NCBI RefSeq assembly: GCF_012913485.1
Contig: NZ_CP051774.1
Coordinates: forward strand, 2,046,001-2,110,000
DNA from: Luteolibacter luteus
GTDB lineage: Bacteria; Verrucomicrobiota; Verrucomicrobiia; Verrucomicrobiales; Akkermansiaceae
Length of the DNA: 64,000 bases
Reading direction: 5' to 3'
Shown in pieces: positions 17,951 through 26,885 of the stretch. Position 1 is the stretch's first letter. Each line of letters opens with the position of its first letter. The notes below the pieces were generated by a model. That model had not been told where the DNA came from. It searched no databases and worked only from the letters and a program-made list of their open reading frames with translations. The position numbers and the translations under genes were made by a program.

Positions 17951-17988
17951 GCCAAGATTTCAGGTCGAATCTGATTTCATGACCAATC

Positions 17989-18020
17989 GACCCGGGGGAA
18001 ACTCCGGGTCTTTTCGTTTT
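17989..18020 (+). terminator. Rho-independent terminator after rpmB
   Basis: A 7-bp GC stem (gacccgg / ccgggtc) is followed by TTTTCGTTTT, 38 bases after the rpmB stop. Confidence 0.85.
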
Positions 18021-18129
18021 CCGAACCGAGCCTTTTTACGGCAGATGGCCAAGATCATGCGGAGGATTCCATTTTCTTCCGCGATGCCACTTGACGACCT
18101 CTCCCCGCACCGGTTTCTTCCCGCCCGCC

Positions 18130-18477
18130 ATGCTCCATCAGGTGCTCAAATCGAAGCTTCACCGTGCGATGATCACCGCTGCCGACGTCGAGTACGAAGG
18201 CAGCATTGAGATCCCGACCGATCTCATGGAAACCGTCGGCCTGTGGGCAGGCGAGAAGGTCCTGGTGGCCTCCATCACGACGGGTAACCGTCTTGAAACC
18301 TACGCCCAGCCCGGTCCTCCAGGTACGGGCCAGATCATCATCAACGGCGGCGCCGCCCATCGGATCAAGAAGGGCGAACGCGTGGCGATCATGGCCTTCG
18401 GGCTTTCGGAAATTCCGGTAGTTGCAAAGAAGGTAGTCCTCGACGAAGAAAATCGCGTGATTCGCGACGGTCGTTGA
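18130..18477 (+). CDS. panD: Aspartate 1-decarboxylase
   Basis: Makes beta-alanine from L-aspartate for pantothenate and coenzyme A synthesis. The 115-residue proenzyme shows 'MLHQVLKSKLHRAMITAADV', the self-cleavage site Gly-Ser within 'YEGSIEIP' that creates the pyruvoyl group, 'RLETYAQPG' with the conserved Tyr, and 'INGGAAHRIKKGERV'. The length fits the family. The ATG at 18130 is chosen because it aligns with the usual start; the 13 residues before it do not resemble PanD. No other pantothenate gene is nearby. Confidence 0.93.
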   Translation: MLHQVLKSKLHRAMITAADVEYEGSIEIPTDLMETVGLWAGEKVLVASITTGNRLETYAQPGPPGTGQIIINGGAAHRIKKGERVAIMAFGLSEIPVVAKKVVLDEENRVIRDGR

Positions 18478-18646
18478 ACTCCAGTTGTTCGCACTGATCC
18501 GTTCTACGCGTTGCAGCATGCACACAACGCTACCTAAGCGTCATTTTGTTTAAAATTTTTTGCTTGAGATACCTTAAGGATTTTTTTGAATGAGCGACTC
18601 TTTTTGGGTCGCGCACGGGGCAATTTGCTGCTATGATCGGGGCGCT

Positions 18647-18955
18647 ATGGCAACCACCACGAAACGCACCCGGTTCTCACGCCGGCTTCCTGATCATGTG
18701 ACGGATGAACTCTGCAACGTGCTCGCGGAAGATAAGGTGTTTGGCTTCAATGACCTGTTCGAACGTGTGTTCGACAACCTCAAGGTCCGTAATGCTGTGA
18801 GCGGCGGTGAAGAGATGCTTCGCCTGCGTGCTTACGAGAAACTCCAGAACCTGGTGACCCGCGGTCTGGTCGAAAAGATCGGCAAGGAATACAAAGGCAC
18901 CAAGCGCGTCCACGAGGCGTCGAGCGAGTATCTCGCCCAACAGCAGGAAGATTGA
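18647..18955 (+). CDS. Conserved hypothetical, possible winged-helix protein
   Basis: A 102-residue basic and acidic protein starting MATTTKRTRFSRRLPDHVTD. The C-terminal half, 'RAYEKLQNLVTRGLVEKIGK' followed by 'EYKGTKRVHEASSEYLA', resembles the recognition helix and wing of a winged-helix DNA-binding domain, but the match is loose. An AT-rich tract at 18541-18590 and a strong terminator at 19001 make this a single-gene unit. The gene appears intact with typical codon use. I do not recognise a named family; a small transcription factor is one possibility. Confidence 0.7.
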   Translation: MATTTKRTRFSRRLPDHVTDELCNVLAEDKVFGFNDLFERVFDNLKVRNAVSGGEEMLRLRAYEKLQNLVTRGLVEKIGKEYKGTKRVHEASSEYLAQQQED

Positions 18956-19000
18956 AGGCCCAAAGGACGCCAGAAGTCCGTTTGCCTCCCCTTTTGGAAT

Positions 19001-19038
19001 AAACCCGCATCGGTAACCCGGTGCGGGTTTTTCTTTTC
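19001..19038 (+). terminator. Rho-independent terminator
   Basis: A 13-bp stem with one G-U pair (aaacccgcatcgg / ccggtgcgggttt) and a taac loop is followed by TTTTTCTTTT, 45 bases after the gene ending at 18955. Confidence 0.88.
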
Positions 19039-19159
19039 CTGCAAACGAGTTGAGAAGGACAGCCCCGATGAGACTGGTGAACTCCGGGAATGACGAATCC
19101 AGTGGATGCGTATTTTTTTCCTCCCCATGCTGCCAGCCTCCGCCTATCACCCGGGCCGG

Positions 19160-19534
19160 ATGTCGTCCCAATTCCTTCCCGTCTTCGTTCAGATCCTCGT
19201 GGCCATCGGCTTCGCGGCGGTGAGCCTCACCTTGAGCGTGCTGCTCGGGAAGTCCGCTCGTCGGAATGCGACGAAGGATAGCGCGTATGAGTGCGGTATG
19301 TTGCCGATCGGTGATGGTGCGCCGCGCTTCTCGGTAAAGTTCTATTTGGTGGCGATGCTCTTCGTGATCTTCGACATCGAGGTGGTATTCATGTATCCGT
19401 GGGCAGTGCAGTTCCGCGATCTCGTGGCTGGCGGAAACGCAGTGCCGCTTGTCTCGATGGCAGGCTTCGCCGGCGTGCTGGCCTTCGCTTACGTCTATGC
19501 CCTGAAGAAGGGCGCGCTGAGCTGGAAGAACTGA
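19160..19534 (+). CDS. nuoA: NADH-quinone oxidoreductase subunit A
   Basis: Membrane subunit of respiratory complex I. The 124-residue product has three membrane segments and the diagnostic loop 'KDSAYECGMLPIGDG' with the conserved Cys, followed by 'RFSVKFYLVAMLFVIFDIEV' and 'FMYPWA'. The ATG at 19160 (MSSQFLPVFVQIL) is favoured; an upstream ATG at 19106 adds a short unmatched leader. The next gene is on the other strand and is not nuoB, so this subunit is separated from the rest of the complex I genes. Confidence 0.93.
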   Translation: MSSQFLPVFVQILVAIGFAAVSLTLSVLLGKSARRNATKDSAYECGMLPIGDGAPRFSVKFYLVAMLFVIFDIEVVFMYPWAVQFRDLVAGGNAVPLVSMAGFAGVLAFAYVYALKKGALSWKN

Positions 19535-19554
19535 GACTCCAGGTTACTGCTCGA

Positions 19555-19959
19555 TTACGCCAATTTTAGGCAACGAGGCGTCTCATCGGGCCTTGGGGAA
19601 ACCGATCGCTGGATCGATGGATCCAGATCATGGGCTCGGCTTAGCCTTTTGTCAGCATTGCATCCTTCGGGGTAGGAAGCTCCAAACTTCAGGAACTTCA
19701 CCGCGGGGCACCATACAATGCGCACAAACAGGCCGAGAAGCATGATCGAAAGAACGATCATCAGCAGCGCCAGGAGCAAGGTGGAGATGAAATCGCTCAC
19801 CTCGGTCCTGCCTATCATGATCTCTCCTGCCGACCCAATGAGCAGCTCAGCGCAAGGAACGATGATGGTTCGCAGGAAGCTGCCAACGATTGATCCGATC
19901 GCGGAGGCAGCGATCTGAGCGAGCACGAGAACGACAAAGATCGAGCGAAGAGAAATCAT
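19555..19959 (-). CDS. Small membrane protein of unknown function
   Basis: A 134-residue open frame with two strongly hydrophobic segments: 'SIFVVLVLAQIAASAIGSIV' near the start and 'LLLALLMIVLSIMLLGLFV' in the middle, then a polar tail. The hydrophobic pattern supports a real gene with two membrane spans, but there is no family match I can name and no clear ribosome binding site. It converges on nuoA, 20 bases away. Confidence 0.5.
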   Translation of the reverse strand: MISLRSIFVVLVLAQIAASAIGSIVGSFLRTIIVPCAELLIGSAGEIMIGRTEVSDFISTLLLALLMIVLSIMLLGLFVRIVWCPAVKFLKFGASYPEGCNADKRLSRAHDLDPSIQRSVSPRPDETPRCLKLA

Positions 19960-20019
19960 CGCTCCTCCCTCAGCGATCCCGCTACCTAGCCTCAATTCGC
20001 CGCCCGGGCGGATGACCCT

Positions 20020-20230
20020 TCAGGAAGAAGAAGCCCTTCTCCGGCGGAACACGAAGCGGGCCAACCCGAGGCCTCCCAGCACGCAGGAGGAAGACTCGGG
20101 AACGGAGGTGAGATGGAAATTTCAGGCTGCTACCCTCCAGAACGAAACCTCCCGAAAAGAGGCCGCCGTTTGAGTAGCTGAAGTCGGTCCTCGCTGATGT
20201 TCGCGCTGGTATCTCCTGAGCCCTTCTCGC
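20020..20230 (-). pseudogene. PEP-CTERM protein remnant with a frameshift
   Basis: On the minus strand one frame reads 'TDFSYSNGGLFSGGFVLEGS' and then 'SLK'; a second frame continues from near 20115 with 'FHLTSVPESSSCVLGGLGLA' followed by 'RFVFRRRR' and a stop at 20020. Joined, this is a PEP-CTERM tail of the usual order: a last beta strand, VPE(S)SS, a hydrophobic helix and an Arg cluster. One base is lost or gained around 20112-20120. Farther upstream the sequence loses coding character, so the N-terminal part has decayed or been lost. Confidence 0.5.
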
Positions 20231-20549
20231 CGACTCCACCACGCAACCACGCCAGCCAAGCTGATGCTCTCCCGCAGCACCCTCACCATGAGCCATGCGG
20301 ACAATGTCGACCCACAGGGCATGATCCGCTCTGGCGGGTTTTATTGAGCTCCCGCACCAGGAAAGGATGTGTCTCCTCGGTACGCGCCCCATCAAAGTCC
20401 GCTAACAGGTCCCATAGCTCCTGAAGGCGCCCATCCCGCCGAGGGCACGGAGAGTGGAGAAGAGTCGGTATCCGTCGCCATTCTCACGAACCGCAATGAG
20501 TCTAACAGGCCACGGACCTGCTATTCAAAATGGCCTCAATCTGACGTCG
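20231..20549. other. Intergenic stretch without a recognised gene
   Basis: About 320 bases between the decayed PEP-CTERM tail and the end of the DUF1501 gene. Short frames exist on both strands but none has domain character, signal peptide or ribosome binding site. It may contain the eroded front part of the pseudogene. Confidence 0.4.
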
Positions 20550-21977
20550 TCACGCAATGAGATCCTGCACGACATGTCCATGGACGTCGGTAAGCCGGAA
20601 GTCACGACCGGAGTAACGGTAGGTGAGCTTCTCGTGATCGAAGCCGAGGAGGTGAAGCATGGTGGCGTGCAGGTCGTGCACGTGCACCGGCTTCTCGACG
20701 GACTTGAAACCGAAGTCATCTGTCGCACCGTGGACGTGGCCGCCTTTCACGCCGCCACCAGCCATCCACACGGTAAAGCCGAAGTGGTTGTGGTCGCGAC
20801 CCTTCATCTTGCCAGCATTGGAGCCAGCTTGGGGAAGCTCAACCGCCGGGGTGCGACCGAACTCCCCGCCCCAGAGGACCAGCGTTTCATCGAGCAGACC
20901 ACGCATCTTGAGATCAGCAAGGAAGGCACCGATGCCTTGATCACATTCCTTCGCAAGGCGACGGTGATCCTCGATGTCATCGTGGCTATCCCATGGCTGG
21001 CCATTGCCATGCCAGAGCTGGATGAAGCGGACACCGCGTTCGAGCAAGCGGCGGGCCATGAGGCATTGACGCGCGAAGGCACCCGGGCCGTACATGTCGC
21101 GGACATGCTGCGGCTCCTTCGTGACATCGAAGGCGTCGGTCGCCTCGCTTTGCATGCGGTAGGCGAGTTCGAAGCTACGGATGCGGGCCTCGAGCTGTGG
21201 ATCGTGATCGTGGGAAGCCAAGTGGCGCTCGTTGAGACCACGCAGAAAGTCGAGCTGGCGGGCTTGGCGGGAGTCGCGTGCCGAAGGATTCCGCAGGTTT
21301 TGGATCATCTTGCCGACCTGCTCGATCGAGCTGTCGAGGTAGGTGCCTTGGAAGTTTCCGGGGAGGAAGGAAGAGCGCCAGTTCTCCGCACGCTTGATCG
21401 GCATGCCGCCGGGACAGAGCGAGACATAGGCGGGGAGGTTCTCGTTCTCGCTGCCGAGACCGTAGCTGATCCAAGAACCCATGGAAGGACGCGGCAAACG
21501 GCCATCGCCGCAATTCATGAGCATTAGCGATGGCTCATGGTTCGGCACGTCCGCGGTCATAGAGCGGATCACGCAAAGATCATCGGCATGCTGTGCGGTG
21601 TGATGGAAAAGCTCGCTGACCTCGAGGCCGCATTCACCATAGCGCTGGAACTCGAAGGGTGTGCGAAGCGCGGCACCGGTCGGGCGTTCAGTCTTCAGTC
21701 CTTCGAGCGGCATGGTCTTGCCATGGAACTCCTGGAGCTTCGGCTTGCGATCGAAGGTGTCCACCTGCGATGGCCCGCCATTCATGAAGAGATGCACCAC
21801 ACGCTTCGCCTTCGGCGCGAAGTGCGGCTGGACGATCCCGGAGCTGCTGCCCATGGCAGAAGCTGTGCCGGTCATCAGCCCGCCAAGCGCCATGGCACCG
21901 AAGCCCATGCCGCAACGCTGCAGGAAATCGCGCCGGTCGAGCACGACGTCATTCGGAGTGAGCGCGTGGTGGGACAT
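20550..21977 (-). CDS. DUF1501 domain protein (Tat-exported)
   Basis: A 475-residue protein with a twin-arginine signal 'RRDFLQRCGMGFGAMALGG'. The body matches the DUF1501 family, related to sulfatase/alkaline-phosphatase folds: 'KRVVHLFMNGGPSQVDTFD', 'IQLWHGNGQPWDSHDD', 'LVLWGGEFGRTP', 'GRDHNHFGFTVWMAGGGVKG' and 'DLHATMLHLLGFDHEKLTY'. These proteins regularly pair with PSD1 proteins in Planctomycetota and Verrucomicrobiota and are thought to process sulfated or otherwise modified polysaccharides outside the cytoplasm; that role is not proven. Its ATG lies five bases after the stop of the PSD1 gene, so the two are one operon. Confidence 0.92.
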   Translation of the reverse strand: MSHHALTPNDVVLDRRDFLQRCGMGFGAMALGGLMTGTASAMGSSSGIVQPHFAPKAKRVVHLFMNGGPSQVDTFDRKPKLQEFHGKTMPLEGLKTERPTGAALRTPFEFQRYGECGLEVSELFHHTAQHADDLCVIRSMTADVPNHEPSLMLMNCGDGRLPRPSMGSWISYGLGSENENLPAYVSLCPGGMPIKRAENWRSSFLPGNFQGTYLDSSIEQVGKMIQNLRNPSARDSRQARQLDFLRGLNERHLASHDHDPQLEARIRSFELAYRMQSEATDAFDVTKEPQHVRDMYGPGAFARQCLMARRLLERGVRFIQLWHGNGQPWDSHDDIEDHRRLAKECDQGIGAFLADLKMRGLLDETLVLWGGEFGRTPAVELPQAGSNAGKMKGRDHNHFGFTVWMAGGGVKGGHVHGATDDFGFKSVEKPVHVHDLHATMLHLLGFDHEKLTYRYSGRDFRLTDVHGHVVQDLIA

Positions 21978-21982
21978 GGGGA

Positions 21983-24754
21983 TCAATCAATGAAGTGAAA
22001 TTCGTTGGAGGCCCAAAGCATCTGGACCAGATCGGACCAAGGGTCTGCCGGAGCAATGCCAGAGGCCGGCTTGTCCGATGTGGGGAACTGGCTGGCGAAA
22101 TCACCCACTTCCACCACCGGAGAACCTTCGTTCTCGCGACCTTCGACATGGATATTCCAAGCAACCCCGCCGCAGGAATCTCCGTCTGGGGCACGAAGTA
22201 CGAAATCCATGGTATCTCCCGGTTTGACATCGATCCAAGCACCTTCGAGGCGGGATTCCGATTCGGGTCCCAGCTTGGCCTCAGCCAAGATCTGACCTTC
22301 GCCATCAATGCGCCACGCAAGGGTATCGCCACCTTTCTGGGTACGCTTGATATTACCAATCATCCGGACATGACCTGCACCGGTGGCGACCCAGCGGAGA
22401 ACCATCGCGTGCCTCGCAGAAGCATGGCCGCCGCCAGCGCCGGCATTGAGCCAACGGACCGGGGCGGTAGCCGGATCGGGCCCGGTCTTCCAGACATTGT
22501 CCGCGAAGATCGGAAAGCTGGAGAGCTCTTCGGTAGGCTTCCCGACATCGGGACCATGGCGGACTTCCCAATAGCCACCCAGACGCGGGGCGTAATCCTT
22601 CGGGCTTGCGGAAGCGATCCAATCCAAGGCACCGCGGATCTCGTCCTCTGCGGGAACACGGCGGAAAAGCTTGTGATAAACGTAGGTGACCCGTGCTCGA
22701 TCATCGGGCAGGCCTTTGAAGTCGGCATCCTGCGTGAGACGTTCCGCCTGCCGGAGAACGAGCGGGCCGTTGAGGAAATACAGGGCCTGTTGCGGCACCG
22801 TGGTTTCAACGCGCTTCGGGCTGTGATGATCCGGATGCGGAAGATCGAAGGAAACGAAGGTACCGGGAAGATCGTAACGGTCGACGAAAGCGTAGAGACT
22901 GCGGCGTGGATCCGAACCTGCGTTGTCCAGATTCACCGAACGCCCGCCAGTACCACGGGTGTCGAGCGCACCGCTGTTGGCAAGCACGCGGTCCCGCATG
23001 GTCTCGAAGTCGAGACGGCGGCGATTCCATTTCCAGAAAAAGGTATTTGCCTGATCCTTCGCGTCGTTTTCCTTCGCACCCACTGAATCGAGCTTGAAGG
23101 CATTCGAGGTCAGGAGCAGCCGGTGCATCTCCTTGATCGATCCGCCCTTCTCTTGGAATGCTACGGCCAAGGTGTCGAGTAAAGGCAACAACTCCGGTCG
23201 CGGCGTCTGCGGACCGAAGTCGCCTGGTTCCACCAGCGGTGCACCAAAGTGCCATGCCCAGAGGCGATTCACGATCACGCGGGCAGTAAGAGGATTTGCG
23301 GGATCGGCAATCTTCTCCGCGAGCGAGAGGCGTGGGCTCTTGCCGTCCTCATATTTGCCACCGCCAAGGAAGCTAAGCCACTGGCGATCGAAGGTCTCGC
23401 CACGATTCGCAGGATTGCCGCGCAGGAAGATCACCGCCTGCGACCACTCCTTGCGATCACTCAGACTCATCGCACGCGGCGGGGAACCCGGATGCTCTGC
23501 CATCACCTTGCTCATGGCGCTGGCACGCTGGCGGCGTTGATTGCCGTCCTCCTGGTTCATGAATTCGGAAATACGATTCACATCGTAGCTCAGCGGGCAG
23601 CCCCCGTCCTTCGCGAGTCCGGCGAGTTCAGTCCCCTCCCCCGGGGAAATCCATTCATTGGCCAGCGCTTCGCACAGCGCCTTGCGAGCGGCGTCATCAG
23701 GCGCCGCGTCCATTTCCTGCACCCACTGCCTGAGGCGCGGCGGGCCGTCTTCTTTCCAGGCGCGCTCAGCCAGGAAGTCTTTCCAACGCATCAAGGCATT
23801 CGCCCGAAGCTTGCCGCGGTTGAAGCCTTCGGCGGTCGCCTTGCCGCGATCCCAGTCGTCCTTCTTGGCACGCCAGGCGAGTTCGAGATAATTTGGAAGT
23901 GCTTCCTTCGAGCGGACGTGATCGACGATCGCCTGGCGAGCCTGACGATCAATGTCCTCGAGCCTCGCGACCTCCGTTTGATAAGCGGCGAAGGCTCCTT
24001 CGTCCACCGGCTTGCCGATCACCGGCTTGTCTTCCGGCTCGTCGGTATTTTCAAGGATCGAGTACAGCGAGTAGTAGTCCTTCGTCGTGATCGGATCCGT
24101 CTTGTGATCGTGGCAACGGGCACAGGCCACGGTGCTCGACATGAACCCACGTGTAACGACGTCCACGCGGTCATCGATCGTTTCCACCGGGCCATTGCGG
24201 ATTCCCACGGTGAGAAATCCGAGCGCCGCGAGATCGGGATGATCGGGGCGATCCACCATCAGATCGGCCGCGATCTGAAGCTTCACGAAGCGATCATAGG
24301 GAAGATCCTCGTTGAAGGCTTTGATCAGCCAATCCCGATAGGTGTAGGCGAAGGGATACCGGTTATCTTGATCAAAATTGTAGCCGCGGGTGTCGGCGTA
24401 GCGGGCCACGTCCATCCAGTGGCGCGCCCAACGCTCGCCATAAGCCGGACTTGCGAGCAGCTCGTCGATCAACGCGCGCCAAGTGGCGTCATCGGGATTC
24501 TCTTCGAAGCGACGCAACTGCTCATCGGATGGCGGCAGCCCGGTGAGCGTGAAGGCCGCGCGTTCCAGCCACTGGTGTGGAGCGGCCAGCGGGGCGGGCT
24601 TCAATCCGGCCTTCGCCCATGCAGCCGCGAGTAGAGAATCCACCGGATGGGCCTGCACGGGGACCTCCGATTTCACGGGCGAGACATAGGCCCAATGTTT
24701 CTGCTCCGCAAAGGTGCAGGAAACCAAGGCCAGCATGACGATCGGCAATCGCAT
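21983..24754 (-). CDS. PSD1-type protein (DUF1549 and DUF1553)
   Basis: A 923-residue secreted protein (signal MRLPIVMLALVSCTFA). The DUF1549 part includes 'LPPSDEQLRRFEENP', 'SPAYGERWARHWMDVARYAD' and the haem-like 'CARCHDHKTDPI' in which a CxxCH motif is visible. The DUF1553 part follows with 'RVIVNRLWAWHFGAPLVEPG', 'RRLDFETMRDRVLA' and 'FLNGPLVLRQAERL'. The C-terminal ~150 residues form an additional beta-rich domain. No separate N-terminal cytochrome C (PSCyt1) domain is present, so this is a shortened version of the family. It is operonic with DUF1501 and lies downstream of the FecR-like and sigma genes. Confidence 0.92.
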   Translation of the reverse strand: MRLPIVMLALVSCTFAEQKHWAYVSPVKSEVPVQAHPVDSLLAAAWAKAGLKPAPLAAPHQWLERAAFTLTGLPPSDEQLRRFEENPDDATWRALIDELLASPAYGERWARHWMDVARYADTRGYNFDQDNRYPFAYTYRDWLIKAFNEDLPYDRFVKLQIAADLMVDRPDHPDLAALGFLTVGIRNGPVETIDDRVDVVTRGFMSSTVACARCHDHKTDPITTKDYYSLYSILENTDEPEDKPVIGKPVDEGAFAAYQTEVARLEDIDRQARQAIVDHVRSKEALPNYLELAWRAKKDDWDRGKATAEGFNRGKLRANALMRWKDFLAERAWKEDGPPRLRQWVQEMDAAPDDAARKALCEALANEWISPGEGTELAGLAKDGGCPLSYDVNRISEFMNQEDGNQRRQRASAMSKVMAEHPGSPPRAMSLSDRKEWSQAVIFLRGNPANRGETFDRQWLSFLGGGKYEDGKSPRLSLAEKIADPANPLTARVIVNRLWAWHFGAPLVEPGDFGPQTPRPELLPLLDTLAVAFQEKGGSIKEMHRLLLTSNAFKLDSVGAKENDAKDQANTFFWKWNRRRLDFETMRDRVLANSGALDTRGTGGRSVNLDNAGSDPRRSLYAFVDRYDLPGTFVSFDLPHPDHHSPKRVETTVPQQALYFLNGPLVLRQAERLTQDADFKGLPDDRARVTYVYHKLFRRVPAEDEIRGALDWIASASPKDYAPRLGGYWEVRHGPDVGKPTEELSSFPIFADNVWKTGPDPATAPVRWLNAGAGGGHASARHAMVLRWVATGAGHVRMIGNIKRTQKGGDTLAWRIDGEGQILAEAKLGPESESRLEGAWIDVKPGDTMDFVLRAPDGDSCGGVAWNIHVEGRENEGSPVVEVGDFASQFPTSDKPASGIAPADPWSDLVQMLWASNEFHFID

Positions 24755-24857
24755 CAGATGGAAAAACGGGACGGGACTCGTCCGACAAATCTTTCACCGC
24801 TGCGCAAGATCGCCAGTGCTGAAATCCGGCCGCCAAATCGCGACCTATGATTGGAAA

Positions 24858-26228
24858 TCAGCGCTTTGACGAGTCTTCGATCGCTCTCACGATGACGCTT
24901 TTCACCCCAAGGGCGGCACCTGGTCCGGCTCCAATCCGGATCTGGTCGAAATTGAGGCCTGGAAGAAGCTTCGAGCGAATGAGCGGATGCGGCCCCGGCT
25001 CCGCACCTTCATGGAGCTCCACGGAGCCGTCGCGGCGGTCGTAGCGCAGGGTCATGGTGCGCGGCCCCTCCTCGTAAGCGGCCGGCTTGAGAGGGACCAG
25101 ACTGCGTTTCACATCGAGCGACCAAGTTTCCTCGGGGCCGAAGCTATCACCAAAAAAGCAGACCTCGTATCCCTCCTGATAGAGGCTGAAACCGGACCAC
25201 TCGGGGGTGTGAAAGGGCGCTGCCGAGGTCTCCGCCGTTTCCACTCTCACGAGCAGGACCGGCCGGGACACGGAGAGGGCATCCGCGGGCAAATAGAAGT
25301 AAGCTTCGAATTCGCTGCCCTCGAGGTGATTCCCCACAATCTTCGGCGCACCTTTCTCAAGGCGCCAATGGCTGGCCCCCACAGCGGGACGACGACCGGT
25401 TTCGAAGGTTCCCGAGTCAAAATGGTCTTCAAGCATCGGGCGAACTTCCGGGGTCAGGGAAACGAAATCCTGCTCCCGGGATTCAATGCGTTGGATGGAT
25501 CCCTCCCCATTCACGGAAGCGGCCTCTTTCGCCTTGAGGATATTCGTGGAGGCTCCGGCGGCTGCTTTCAGATTGATCTCGCCTTCAAAGACATGGACTT
25601 CATCGAGGCCGCCCGGCTTCGCGAGTACTCCGAAAGATGCGGCTTGTGCATTCGCAACAAGAGAGGGCGCTTTCACCGTGAGAGCTTCAACATCCTGCGG
25701 GATTTGGAAACGAGCCCGGCCGCTTTCCAAGCGAAGGGTTTTATCCGACTCATAGACAATGCTGGCAGGAGCCTGCACCACGGCCACGGTTTGCCGGGGC
25801 AGGCTGAGGCGGACCCAACCGCGATCCACGGTTAGGCGGGAGCCAGGTGCAAAGCCCGATCCATCGACGGCAGGGCGGCCATCGAGATTTGCGGAGGCAT
25901 CGGCCGAGAAGTCGCAGCCCGCCATGAGCCGAGTGGCCTTACCGGGAGAGAACCATTTCCATGCCGCAAGGGAGAGAGCCGCGAGGACGACAAAGGTGAT
26001 GATCCCGGTGATCCAGCGGGGCGCACGGCTGGGAACGGGCGGAGCATCGCCTGCCTGGCTGCGCCCTTCGTATTCCTCACAGAGCGAGTGGTGAAGGAGA
26101 GCGTGCTCGCGGTAGAGGGCCAGCAATTCCGGCTCCTCGCCAAGGCGGCGCTGGAGATCGAGAAAGGCGCTTTCGCCAAGGGTACCCTCGAAGGCAGCCA
26201 TGACGAGCTGGTGGTCGGAAAGTCTCAT
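24858..26228 (-). CDS. FecR-like anti-sigma protein with LamG-like C-terminal region
   Basis: A 456-residue protein. The cytoplasmic N-terminus (MRLSDHQLVMAAFEGTLGES) is followed by one membrane segment (WITGIITFVVLAALSLAAWKW) and a periplasmic FecR-type domain with 'AVVQAPASIVYES', 'ALTVKAPSLVANAQAASFGV' and 'DEVHVFEGEINLKA'. The C-terminal ~180 residues look like a concanavalin/LamG-type beta sandwich that could bind glycans. It starts within the stop of the sigma factor gene (ATGA overlap), the usual sign of a sigma/anti-sigma pair. It probably senses an extracellular polysaccharide and controls the sigma factor, and perhaps the PSD1/DUF1501 genes. Confidence 0.85.
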   Translation of the reverse strand: MRLSDHQLVMAAFEGTLGESAFLDLQRRLGEEPELLALYREHALLHHSLCEEYEGRSQAGDAPPVPSRAPRWITGIITFVVLAALSLAAWKWFSPGKATRLMAGCDFSADASANLDGRPAVDGSGFAPGSRLTVDRGWVRLSLPRQTVAVVQAPASIVYESDKTLRLESGRARFQIPQDVEALTVKAPSLVANAQAASFGVLAKPGGLDEVHVFEGEINLKAAAGASTNILKAKEAASVNGEGSIQRIESREQDFVSLTPEVRPMLEDHFDSGTFETGRRPAVGASHWRLEKGAPKIVGNHLEGSEFEAYFYLPADALSVSRPVLLVRVETAETSAAPFHTPEWSGFSLYQEGYEVCFFGDSFGPEETWSLDVKRSLVPLKPAAYEEGPRTMTLRYDRRDGSVELHEGAEPGPHPLIRSKLLPGLNFDQIRIGAGPGAALGVKSVIVRAIEDSSKR

Positions 26229-26779
26229 GTGGGGGAGGTGCCTTGATCCTGGAAGCGGCGCTCGATGCATTTGCGCAAGGCGCCGCGGAGATTGAAGAGG
26301 GTGGCTTTGAGCGTGCCCGGACTCCGCTGGATGAGCTTGGCATACTCTTCCAAGGGAGCGCCGCTGGCGTAGCGGTGCTGGAGGAGCTCACGGTCCTTCG
26401 GGCGCAGCTTGGCGAGGCAGTGATGGAGGGCCTGATGTCGGGTTTCGAGCTCCTCGGGATCCGCCTCAAGCACGGGAGAGATGCGCTCCACCAATTCGTC
26501 ATCGAACACCAGCCAGCCTTTTGAGGCGAGGCGGCGGCGGTGGTTCATGAGGTGGTAGCGGATCACTTGAAACGACCAAGCTTTGAAGCTGGTGCCTGCT
26601 TCGAAGGTCGCTCGCTTCTGCCAGAGGATGATATTCACCTCCTGAAGCAGGTCGCGGGCGGCCGACGAACCGGGCATGAGAGCACGGATGAAGGCGAGCA
26701 TGGCCGTCTGGTGATCAGTCAACTCGCGGACGAAGTCTTCGGAGACGTCGTTTTCCCCTGGGTGGCGGGCGGGATCCAT
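26225..26779 (-). CDS. ECF sigma-70 factor, Rhodopirellula/Verrucomicrobium type
   Basis: A 184-residue RNA polymerase sigma factor. Region 2 spans about residues 20-90 with 'DLLQEVNIILWQKR' and 'SFKAWSFQVIRYHLMNHRRR'; region 4 spans about 115-170 with 'LRPKDRELLQHRYASG' and 'PLEEYAKLIQRSPGTLKATL'. The sequence fits the ECF subgroup first described from Rhodopirellula and Verrucomicrobium. It is the first gene of a four-gene leftward cluster with the FecR-like, PSD1 and DUF1501 genes. The likely regulation is release by the adjacent FecR-like protein. Confidence 0.92.
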   Translation of the reverse strand: MDPARHPGENDVSEDFVRELTDHQTAMLAFIRALMPGSSAARDLLQEVNIILWQKRATFEAGTSFKAWSFQVIRYHLMNHRRRLASKGWLVFDDELVERISPVLEADPEELETRHQALHHCLAKLRPKDRELLQHRYASGAPLEEYAKLIQRSPGTLKATLFNLRGALRKCIERRFQDQGTSPT

Positions 26780-26885
26780 TGTCCTCTTTTAAGGGGATGT
26801 TGCTCGCGGGCGAAAGGTTTAGATTCGGCGGACAGTTCCCTGCTTTCCCACTGGGAATCCCGCAAACCCTGCCTACAGTTTCCCC

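Noticed and set aside
20454-24634. Long plus-strand frames opposite the DUF1501 and PSD1 genes
   Set aside because: The minus strand encodes two complete recognised families with a 5-base junction, so the plus frames are shadows.
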